Shown piece by piece: positions 1 through 5,456 of a DNA stretch of 8,016 nucleotides; the first letter of the stretch is position 1; every line of letters begins with the position of its first letter. The DNA is taken from assembly GCA_046263055.1 (NCBI GenBank), contig JBHELO010000054.1:1-8016 (forward strand), written 5' to 3'. Origin of the DNA: DATAQC01 sp046263055 (GTDB lineage: Bacteria > Actinomycetota > Acidimicrobiia > Acidimicrobiales > AC-14). The translations under genes and the position numbers were made by a program. The notes beneath the pieces are model-generated. The model had not been told where the DNA came from, made no database searches, and saw nothing but the letters and a program-made list of their open reading frames with translations.

Positions 1-369
1 CATCCATTGGCAGGGGATCTGACCCTCGAGTACGAGGCGCTCGAGCTCACCGCCGACGTGGGCCTCGCCATCGTCGCCGAAGCCGCGGAGGCGGGATCGC
101 CGTCACAGGAGGCCCTCACCGCGCTGGCCAACTGGGGTGAAGCGCTCGGCGAGCGACGAGCGATTAGGCCGTCACGGCGGCCGCCAGGCGGCGGCAGTCG
201 TCGATCGGCAGCACGCTCGCGTCCTCGGAAAGGACCTGCAGGCACACGTGGTCGGCGCCGGCGTCACGGTGCTCCTGCACGCGGGCCGCGATGGCTTCCT
301 CGTCGCCCCACGCCACGAGCGCGTCGACCAGCCGGTCGCTGCCGCCGTCGCCCACGTCGTCGTCGGTGA
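1..369 (+). CDS. MmyB-like XRE-family regulator, C-terminal end only
   Basis: The frame is open from base 1 and is cut by the left edge. Its first 50 or so residues begin HPLAGDLTLEYEAL and continue with AEAGSPSQEALTALANW. This is the closing block of the MmyB-like ligand-binding domain, which follows an N-terminal helix-turn-helix in actinobacterial XRE regulators. Such regulators usually control a neighbouring oxidoreductase or hydrolase; the DNA-binding part is outside the window. Homology stops near codon 53. After that the frame runs about 70 more codons of Arg/Pro/Gly-rich sequence, antisense to the oxidoreductase gene, to a TGA at 367-369. A TAG lies in another frame at 165-167, overlapping the neighbour's stop, so a late frameshift may have extended the protein. 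The family call is fairly firm; the true 3' end is doubtful. Confidence 0.6.
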   Translation, partial: HPLAGDLTLEYEALELTADVGLAIVAEAAEAGSPSQEALTALANWGEALGERRAIRPSRRPPGGGSRRSAARSRPRKGPAGTRGRRRRHGAPARGPRWLPRRPTPRARRPAGRCRRRPRRRR

Positions 370-1036
370 AGCCGAACCGCTTCCAGTTGTTCGAGTAGTT
401 CGGCAGGCCGAGGTAGCCGGCAAGGTGCGTGCGAGCGATCATCCGCGCCCGGTCGGGGTCGGTCTCGAGCACGACGCCCTGCTCGGGCAGCACCAGCTTC
501 CCCGCTCCGAGGGCCTGGCGGGCGGCCGCCGTGTGCCCGGGCGTGACGAGGTACGGGTGGGCGCCGGCGGCCCGGTCGCCCGCCAACTCGAGCATCTTCG
601 GTCCCAGCGCAGCAAGCACCCGATCGTCGACGGGCAGCGGCGTCGGTGCGCCGTCGAGGCCGTCGAGGAACTCACGGGTGCGGGCAAGGGGCCTGCGGTA
701 CCGCCCGGGCTCCGTCGCGTCGATCAGCGGCGCGTGGCTCACGCCGATCCCGACGAGGAAGCGGCGCCCGTAGGACGAGGTGAGCCGTGCATGCTGGGCG
801 GCGGTCTCCTCGGGCTCGTGCATCCACAGGTTGAGGATCCCGGTGGCGATCGTTGCGGTCGTCGTGGCCGACAGGAGGTTCTCGAGCGGCCCGAACACGT
901 CCCCGCCGATGTCGGGGATCCAGAGGGCCGCATAGCCCAAAACCTCGAGCTCAGCGGCGAGGTCGGCGGCAACGCCAGGATCGCTGTAGCGCAGCGCGGG
1001 ACTCCAGATGCCGGTGCCGGTGATGGGGAACGTCAT
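164..1036 (-). CDS. LLM-class F420-dependent oxidoreductase, TIGR03620 (MSMEG_4141-like) family
   Basis: A 290-aa protein of the luciferase-like monooxygenase fold, expected to be a cytosolic TIM barrel that uses coenzyme F420 for hydride transfer; the substrate is unknown. Recognisable blocks are GIWSPALRYSDP (residues 9-20), LGYAALWIPDIGGDVF (33-48), ATGILNLWMH (64-73), FLVGIGVSHAPLI (93-105), LGPKMLELAG (144-153), GAHPYLVTPGHT (158-169) and YLGLPNYSNNWKRFGF (208-223). These match the TIGR03620 subgroup, and length is normal. I chose the ATG at 1036 rather than the GTG at 1045 because this ATG forms an ATGA overlap with the stop of the small upstream ORF, which suggests translational coupling. 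No Shine-Dalgarno sequence stands directly ahead of either start. The gene is convergent with the XRE regulator at the left edge, which may control it (inference). The fold is certain; the substrate is not. Confidence 0.9.
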   Translation of the reverse strand: MTFPITGTGIWSPALRYSDPGVAADLAAELEVLGYAALWIPDIGGDVFGPLENLLSATTTATIATGILNLWMHEPEETAAQHARLTSSYGRRFLVGIGVSHAPLIDATEPGRYRRPLARTREFLDGLDGAPTPLPVDDRVLAALGPKMLELAGDRAAGAHPYLVTPGHTAAARQALGAGKLVLPEQGVVLETDPDRARMIARTHLAGYLGLPNYSNNWKRFGFTDDDVGDGGSDRLVDALVAWGDEEAIAARVQEHRDAGADHVCLQVLSEDASVLPIDDCRRLAAAVTA

Positions 1037-1158
1037 GGTCGCCACACCGTGTACAGATCGGCAGCGATCTCCGTGCCGTAACGGTTCGTGTGACGGACGG
1101 GAGTCCGGGACACCTCCTCCGACAGAACGAACGTGGAGCCATCAGCCTGTAGAGACAT
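1033..1158 (-). pseudogene. Severed N-terminus of an alpha/beta hydrolase (41 codons), coupled to the oxidoreductase gene
   Basis: This ORF runs from an ATG at 1158 to a TGA at 1033-1035 that overlaps the next gene's ATG as ATGA. The purine-rich GAAGGA lies 2 nt before the ATG, a short spacing. The product begins MSLQADGSTFVLSEEV and contains TNRYGTEIAADLY at residues 24-36. That segment resembles the start of YcjY/dienelactone-hydrolase-like proteins, where an NRYG-IxxAxDLYxP strand precedes the catalytic domain. Here similarity ends at about residue 37 (near base 1048), and the rest of the domain, including the nucleophile and histidine, is absent. The likely history is a deletion that left the hydrolase's promoter and first codons attached to the oxidoreductase gene. 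The remnant may now act only as a coupled leader. Family assignment is from memory of the motif. A genuine 41-aa small protein remains possible. Confidence 0.55.
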
Positions 1159-1201
1159 GGTCCTTCACTCTTTCAGTCTGTGTGGACATGACTCCATGGT
1201 G

Positions 1202-1207
1202 AGGTTA
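1202..1207 (-). promoter_or_regulatory. Possible -10 box (TAACCT) for the minus-strand unit
   Basis: Read on the minus strand, TAACCT fits the actinobacterial TAnnnT pattern and lies 43 nt before the ATG at 1158. No good -35 stands 16-18 nt upstream. It is the only plausible -10 in this otherwise GC-rich gap, and two CCTATC copies flank the -35 position. Confidence 0.3.
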
Positions 1208-1214
1208 AGTCTCT

Positions 1215-1239
1215 CCGATAGGCAAATGACGCTGATAGG
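1215..1239. repeat. Direct repeat CYGATAGG x2, 17-nt period
   Basis: CCGATAGG at 1215-1222 and CTGATAGG at 1232-1239 match at 7 of 8 bases and are 17 nt apart, close to one and a half helical turns. They sit just upstream of the possible minus-strand -10 box, where a regulator would bind. The AT content is locally raised. A chance origin is possible. Confidence 0.35.
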
Positions 1240-1246
1240 GGGGCTG

Positions 1247-1261
1247 CTGACCGAGGGTCAG
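1247..1261. promoter_or_regulatory. Perfect 6-3-6 palindrome, candidate operator
   Basis: CTGACC-GAG-GGTCAG is a perfect dyad in the gap between the minus-strand oxidoreductase unit and the plus-strand DUF2278 gene. The half-site core GGTCAGG recurs at 1296-1302. Its size suits a dimeric helix-turn-helix regulator, for example the XRE protein whose end is at the left edge, but nothing in the sequence proves that pairing. Confidence 0.35.
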
Positions 1262-1263
1262 GC

Positions 1264-1317
1264 CAGTCGGGTCTCGGGCCGGCCGGCTGCACCCAGGTCA
1301 GGTGGCCGACCCGACTG
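1264..1317. repeat. 10-bp perfect inverted repeat, 34-nt spacer
   Basis: CAGTCGGGTC (1264-1273) is exactly mirrored by GACCCGACTG (1308-1317). It lies in the 222-bp gap between the divergent transcripts, upstream of the DUF2278 gene. It could form a long-loop stem or present two operator half-sites; no T-tract follows it. The rest of this gap (about 1318-1402) shows only a short CCGGCG/CGCCGG stem at 1354-1369 and no recognisable plus-strand -10 box. Confidence 0.35.
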
Positions 1318-1402
1318 CCGGGGCGACGAGAGCCATCGGACCGCTTCCGGTCGCCGGCGGGCACGCCGGGGTGACAGCCTCTGGGCTGGCCAGGTGCGCA
1401 CG

Positions 1403-1415
1403 GGAGGAGGAGGGA
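1403..1415 (+). promoter_or_regulatory. Strong Shine-Dalgarno ahead of the DUF2278 gene
   Basis: A purine run with repeated GGAGG lies 4 nt or more before the ATG at 1420. It is the strongest ribosome-binding site in the window and fixes this start. Confidence 0.7.
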
Positions 1416-1419
1416 GCAA

Positions 1420-2079
1420 ATGCCCCTCGACGGCTATGGCGTGGTGGTGGGCTCGTTCAACCGCTTCGAGCGGGGCGGCGTCCATCAGGGTCGGTGGTTT
1501 CACGGCTACCTGTACGTGGACCTGCCCGACGCGGTCGACGTCGGCGCCCTCGACGTCTTCGCGGCGGCCGGCGTCGGCGTCCAGTACCGGTTGGTCGGCC
1601 CCGTGGACACCGGCGCGTTCGCGGTGGCGGGCGCCCTCGGTCCCGGGCGCCACCCACTGGCCACCGGGCCCGAGGACGGGCCGGCATCCGGCGCCCTCGA
1701 CTACGTCCGGTCGCCGGTCCTGGGCTCGCCGGCCGCCGACGCCTGGCGGACGAGCGACGGCACCAACGCCCTGACCGCCCTGGAGGGGGCGCTGGCCGGC
1801 GCCGACCGGATCTGGATGTTCGGCTCCCTGTTCCTGACCGGGCCACGAGGGCCGGGCGTCCACGACGTCCACTGCAATCAGGGCGACCCGCCGACGTCGC
1901 CCGACGGATCCTCCCACCAGGCCGACGACGGGGTGTGGCAGGACGGCGCCGTCGTGTGGCGGCGCCCCGACGGCGAGCTCATGGCCTGGCTGGTCAAGTT
2001 CTCCAGCCAGACGCTGGACACCGACGACCGCACCGGCCTGCCCCACACCGGCCGGCCCGGAACCCGCCCGCCCGGCTGA
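1420..2079 (+). CDS. DUF2278 (YukJ-like) family protein
   Basis: A 219-aa protein starting MPLDGYGVVVGSF, the usual opening of DUF2278 proteins. The family's signature blocks follow: DGTNALTALEGAL (113-125), IWMFGSLF (131-138), GVHDVHCNQGD (146-156), WQDGAVV (173-179) and KFSSQ (193-197). Length is normal for the family, and there is no signal peptide or membrane helix. The biochemical role of DUF2278 is not established; the conserved His/Asp/Asn cluster in GVHDVHCNQG looks like a metal or active site (inference). The start is fixed by a strong Shine-Dalgarno sequence. The gene stands alone, divergent from the oxidoreductase unit and convergent with the hydrolase gene. The last 20 residues are Pro/Gly/Thr-rich and probably disordered. 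Confidence 0.85.
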   Translation: MPLDGYGVVVGSFNRFERGGVHQGRWFHGYLYVDLPDAVDVGALDVFAAAGVGVQYRLVGPVDTGAFAVAGALGPGRHPLATGPEDGPASGALDYVRSPVLGSPAADAWRTSDGTNALTALEGALAGADRIWMFGSLFLTGPRGPGVHDVHCNQGDPPTSPDGSSHQADDGVWQDGAVVWRRPDGELMAWLVKFSSQTLDTDDRTGLPHTGRPGTRPPG

Positions 2080-2089
2080 CGGGATGGCG

Positions 2090-2105
2090 GGTCGGCCTCG
2101 CGACC
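2090..2105. terminator. Weak hairpin between convergent genes
   Basis: GGTCG / CGACC with a 6-nt loop (2090-2105) lies in the 114-bp gap between the converging DUF2278 and hydrolase genes, where a bidirectional terminator is expected. Other short GC stems occur to its right (around CCGCC...GGCGG). There is no T-tract, so at this GC content the call is tentative. Confidence 0.2.
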
Positions 2106-2193
2106 GTCCGCCACCTCGTCGGCGGTGGGCCCGGTCCCGCCCCTGGCCGGCGATCCCGCCACCTCGGCGTCTCCCGGCCCCGGCGCCGGCTCG

Positions 2194-3021
2194 TCATCCG
2201 GGATGGACGTCGAGGAAGCGGCGCACCTCAGCCACGAAGAGTGCCGGTGCGCTCATCATGGCCCCGTGGCCCTGGCCGGCCAGGACCAGTAACGAGGCAT
2301 CGGGGAGCGCGGCCACGATCTCCTCGGTCACCCGCCGGAGTTCGGGCCCGCTCTCCTCCCCGAGCAGGCACAGGGTGGGGACCGCGAGGTCGGCCACCGC
2401 CGACCGGTCGAACCGGTAGGGGGCGACGGCCCGCAGCTCGGCCGGCAGGGTCAGCGCGTTGTCCAGCATGATCGGCCAGATGGGCCGGGCCCGCAGCTCG
2501 GCCAGGGCGGCCTCGTCGTTCCCGGCGGCCTCCAGGAGGAACGTCCGCAGGATCCCCTCCCGGTCCCCGGCCGCCTCCAGGGCGGCCAGGTCGTCGAGGA
2601 CCGGACGGGGAAGGTGCTCGGGCGGGGGTGGCTCGTAGAGCACGAGGGCGGCCAGGTCGGGGGCCTGCAGGGCGGCGTGCAACGCGAAGCGGGCACCCGA
2701 CGAATGGCCCACGACCGCCACCCGACCGCCGGCCGCCGCCAGCGTCGCCGCCGCCGCAGCCACGTCGCCGTACTCGGTGGCGAGTGAGTGGTCGGGCCGC
2801 AAGGGCCCGCTCCCACCCCTCCCCCGGCGATCCATGGTGGCCACCGTGTGGGTGGCGGCCAACAGCGGTACGACGCGCGCCCATTGGCGGGCGTCGGCCG
2901 CCGCACCGTGCACCAGCAGAACCGGTGGGCCGTCGCCGGCCAGGTGCAGCGCGATGGCGGTGCCGTCGGGGGCCGTGGAGGACAGGAACGGCGGGAGGTC
3001 GGCTCCGGAGGCGGGGGCCAT
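2194..3021 (-). CDS. Alpha/beta hydrolase
   Basis: A 275-aa cytosolic alpha/beta-fold hydrolase. The oxyanion-hole motif LLVHGAA is at 35-41, MDRRGRGGSG at 63-72, the nucleophile elbow GHSSG at 105-109 (Ser107), and the catalytic His is H252 in GQGHG. The usual acid position after strand 7 reads LLGEESGPE (219-227), with no Asp, so Glu222 or Glu223 is the likely acid; Glu130 in LYEPP is an alternative. The substrate cannot be told from sequence, but an esterase, lactonase or similar role is likely. The ATG follows the stop of the CapA remnant by 8 nt, so the two were probably one transcript. The site ahead of it is only a weak CAGGT. With the upstream gene decayed, the hydrolase may rely on that gene's former promoter. 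Confidence 0.88.
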   Translation of the reverse strand: MAPASGADLPPFLSSTAPDGTAIALHLAGDGPPVLLVHGAAADARQWARVVPLLAATHTVATMDRRGRGGSGPLRPDHSLATEYGDVAAAAATLAAAGGRVAVVGHSSGARFALHAALQAPDLAALVLYEPPPPEHLPRPVLDDLAALEAAGDREGILRTFLLEAAGNDEAALAELRARPIWPIMLDNALTLPAELRAVAPYRFDRSAVADLAVPTLCLLGEESGPELRRVTEEIVAALPDASLLVLAGQGHGAMMSAPALFVAEVRRFLDVHPG

Positions 3022-3029
3022 CGACCTGC

Positions 3030-3467
3030 TCAGAACGCCGGCCGGGCGTCGCAGGCGTCGGGGCCCAGCAGGCCCATGTTGGCCACCGTGCGGGCGTAGG
3101 ACCGCGGGAACCGGTCGGTGGCCGCCACGATCCGGTGACCGGCCAGGACCACCCGTGTCGGCGGGGAGTCAGCCTTCTGCTGGGACCGGGAGCCGCCGGC
3201 GTGGCCGATGCCGGTGGCGTCGAGGACCTCGTCCGTCTCCTTCACGCCGTCGAGCCCGCGGTCCCAGGTGTGGTTGGAGGCGGTGTCGCAGGCGTCGAAG
3301 CCGGCGTGGCGCAGGGCGACGGCGATCTCCGGGGGCGCGTTGAAGCTGAGGGTGGGACGCGGCCCAAGACCCGGGTCAGCCCGGCCGACGGGGACGCGCC
3401 GGTGCAGCCCCCATCGCCAACACGGCGGCGGCGAGGCCGGTAGCCAGCCCCCGCCCGTGAACCGCAC
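3030..3467 (-). pseudogene. CapA-family (PGA_cap) gene remnant with two apparent internal deletions
   Basis: The real CapA signal covers residues 41-95 counted from a GTG at 3467: FNAPPEIAVALRHAGFDAC, TASNHTWDRGLDGV and TGIGHAGGSRS. This is the middle block of the CapA metallophosphatase-like domain, with its SNH metal-ligand motif. The N-terminal GD...H block that should come first is missing. After residue 95 the frame jumps to PTRVVLAGHRIVAA and SYARTVANMGLLGPDAC, which looks like the C-terminal tail of such proteins; the HWG and GxHxH blocks between are absent. A signal-peptide-like stretch, GLATGLAAAVLAMGAAPARP, lies in another frame just upstream and ends at a TGA at 3376-3378. The gene therefore seems to be a secreted CapA protein reduced by two deletions and a frame change, and almost certainly inactive. 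The frame is open far upstream, but only as antisense to the SpoIIE gene. Confidence 0.6.
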
Positions 3468-3559
3468 GGCCCCAGCATCGCAGGCGGTGCCCGGCGGGGC
3501 ACGGGCGCGGGTTGCACCCGGCCCGTCCGGGGTGGCTCGCGCAACGGCGGCGGGCGCCG

Positions 3560-3565
3560 TACGAT
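3560..3565 (+). promoter_or_regulatory. -10 box TACGAT for the GAF-SpoIIE gene
   Basis: TACGAT fits TAnnnT exactly and lies 34 nt ahead of the GTG at 3600, placing the transcript start at about 3572. It contains the ATG at 3564, which argues against that ATG as the translation start. No clear -35 is visible. Confidence 0.45.
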
Positions 3566-3586
3566 GGCGCGACACGGGATGCCGAC

Positions 3587-3593
3587 GGAGGGG
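3587..3593 (+). promoter_or_regulatory. Shine-Dalgarno GGAGGGG deciding the GTG start at 3600
   Basis: A strong purine motif with a 6-nt spacer (CCGAGC) before GTG. The two in-frame ATGs upstream (3564, 3579) have no comparable site. Confidence 0.65.
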
Positions 3594-3599
3594 CCGAGC

Positions 3600-5435
3600 G
3601 TGAGGGGATCGGGCGCAGCGTGGGCCCCTGCCATCGGGGGACACACCGAGGTGCAACGCGTGGAGGCGGTTCGCCGTTTCGACATCCTCGACACCCCGCC
3701 CGACGGCACGTTCGACCGCATCGCCGCCCTGGCCGCCCGCCTCTTCGGGGTGCCGATCGCCATCATCAGCGTGGTCGACAGCGATCGCATCTGGTTCAAG
3801 GCCCATCACGGGCTGCCGGACGTGGAGCAGGTGGACCGGGAGCCGGGGCTGTGCGCCTCCGCCATCCTCCAGTCCGAGGCCTGGATCGTCACCGACGCCG
3901 GGGTGGACCCCCGAACGCTGGCCAACCCCCTCGTGGCCGGCGAGATGGGGCTGCGCTTCTACGCGGGCGTGCCCCTCACCACCAGCGACGGGTTCAACCT
4001 GGGCACCCTCTGCGTGATCGACCGGGCACCCCGGCGGGTCACCGACGACGAGGTCGCGGCCCTCTCCGGCCTGGCCGCCCTGGTCGTGGACGCCCTCGAG
4101 CTGCGGCTGGCCAGCCGGGCCGCCGTCCACCAGGAGTCCGAGCTGCGCCGCCAGGCCGAGGAGCTGGCCACCGCCCTCCAGGCCAGCCTGCTGCCGCCCA
4201 CGCCCCCGACCGTCCCCGGCATGGAGGTGGCCAGCCGGTACAAGCCCGGCGAGCGGGGGCTCGAGGTGGGGGGCGACTTCTACGACGTGTTCCGCCTGGG
4301 CGCCAACGATTGGGGCCTGGCCCTGGGCGACGTGTGCGGCAAGGGCGCGGCCGCCGCCTCCCTCACCGCCCTGGCCCGCTGGACCATTCGGGCCGCCGCC
4401 GTGCACAACTTCCTGCCGTCGGCCGTCCTTGCCGACCTCAACACCCTGCTGGCCGCCGACGCCGACCCCGACGACGACCACCATTTCTGCACGGCCGTGT
4501 TCGCCCGGGTGGAGCTGGACACCTGCGGGGCATGGGTGACCCTGGCCAGCGCCGGCCACCCCCGTCCCGTCGTCGTGCGCCGGGCCGGCTGGATCGACAT
4601 CCGCGGCCAGGTCGGCCTTCCGCTGGGCATGTTCCCCGACGCCGCCCCGGCCGACGACCGTGTGGGGCTGGGCCCGGGGGACGCCCTCGTGGTCTTCTCG
4701 GACGGCATCTCCGAGGCCCGAAACCCGGCCGGGGAGCTGTTCAACGAAGAGCGCCTGCTCGAGGTGCTGTTGGAGTGCGCGGGGCTCGACGCCGAAGCGA
4801 CGGCCGACCGCCTGCTCCAGGCGGCCGACGCCTTTGCCGCCGGCCGCCGCCGGGACGACGTGGCCGTCCTCGTCGTCCGGGTGCCGGACGACGCCACCGT
4901 CGATCCCCTCGGCCGGGTGGCCCGGGCCACCGGCGTGGACGCCGCCGATCTGCGCCTCCCCGGCTACCCGCTGGGCGACGTGCAACCCGACCTGTGGCGC
5001 CATCCGCCCACGCCACCTCGCGAAGCCCGCATCCGCCTCGAACCCGATCCCGCCAACGTGCGGCTCGTGCGGGCCTTCCTGGCCCGGCTGCTGCTGAGCT
5101 GGCGCCTCGACCACCTGGTGGGTGGCGACCTCGAGCTTTTGGCGTCGGAGGTGGCCACCAATGCCGTCCTCCACGCCGAGTCCACCTTCACCGTCATCGT
5201 GCGCTACTTGGGCGCGGTGGTGCGGGTGGAGGTCGGCGACGCGTCGCCCGAGCTTCCCGTGCCCCGTCCCGCCCGGGAGGACGCCCTCCACGGCCGGGGC
5301 CTGCAGATCATGGACCGCCTCGTCACCGACTGGGGCGTGGTGCCCACCCGCGCCGGGAAGCGGGTCTGGTTCGAGGTGGCCGTTCCCCCGCCATCCCCGG
5401 CGGGCACCGACCCCGCGGCTCCGGCGCCCGCCTGA
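3600..5435 (+). CDS. GAF - PP2C/SpoIIE phosphatase - HATPase (anti-sigma-kinase-like) fusion protein
   Basis: A 611-aa cytosolic regulator with three domains. A GAF sensor spans about residues 18-170 (RFYAGVPL, LGTLCVID). A short helical linker (about 176-198) ends LQASLLPPTPP. The PP2C-type SpoIIE phosphatase spans about 205-430, with GGDFYD (224-229), GDVCGKG (243-249), SAGHP (317-321), FSDGISEA (366-373) and DDVAV (419-423), so the metal-binding aspartates are present. A C-terminal RsbW-like ATPase spans about 480-597, with SEVATNAVLHA (516-526; Glu517 and Asn521), VGDAS (545-549) and HGRGLQIMDRL (564-574). Such fusions act in partner switching: the phosphatase resets an anti-anti-sigma factor and the kinase domain phosphorylates it or binds sigma. 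The signal is probably sensed by GAF. No STAS or sigma gene is adjacent. The GTG at 3600 is chosen because GGAGGGG lies 6 nt before it; an ATG at 3564 lies inside the -10 box. Confidence 0.92.
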   Translation: MRGSGAAWAPAIGGHTEVQRVEAVRRFDILDTPPDGTFDRIAALAARLFGVPIAIISVVDSDRIWFKAHHGLPDVEQVDREPGLCASAILQSEAWIVTDAGVDPRTLANPLVAGEMGLRFYAGVPLTTSDGFNLGTLCVIDRAPRRVTDDEVAALSGLAALVVDALELRLASRAAVHQESELRRQAEELATALQASLLPPTPPTVPGMEVASRYKPGERGLEVGGDFYDVFRLGANDWGLALGDVCGKGAAAASLTALARWTIRAAAVHNFLPSAVLADLNTLLAADADPDDDHHFCTAVFARVELDTCGAWVTLASAGHPRPVVVRRAGWIDIRGQVGLPLGMFPDAAPADDRVGLGPGDALVVFSDGISEARNPAGELFNEERLLEVLLECAGLDAEATADRLLQAADAFAAGRRRDDVAVLVVRVPDDATVDPLGRVARATGVDAADLRLPGYPLGDVQPDLWRHPPTPPREARIRLEPDPANVRLVRAFLARLLLSWRLDHLVGGDLELLASEVATNAVLHAESTFTVIVRYLGAVVRVEVGDASPELPVPRPAREDALHGRGLQIMDRLVTDWGVVPTRAGKRVWFEVAVPPPSPAGTDPAAPAPA

Positions 5436-5456
5436 CGCCGCCCCCCACGGGCGCCG

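Noticed and set aside
137..1081. Long plus-strand frame opposite the oxidoreductase
   Set aside because: The minus-strand frame carries unmistakable LLM-family motifs; this is its antisense shadow.
1142..1197. Two mini-ORFs (MESCPHRLKE, and MSTQTERVKDHVSTG) upstream of the 41-codon ORF on the minus strand
   Set aside because: The first starts near the predicted transcript start and could be a leaderless upstream ORF, but nothing beyond position supports either being translated.
1302..2471. 389-codon plus-strand frame across the DUF2278 and hydrolase genes
   Set aside because: Low-complexity Arg/Gly/Pro translation that crosses two real genes on opposite strands.
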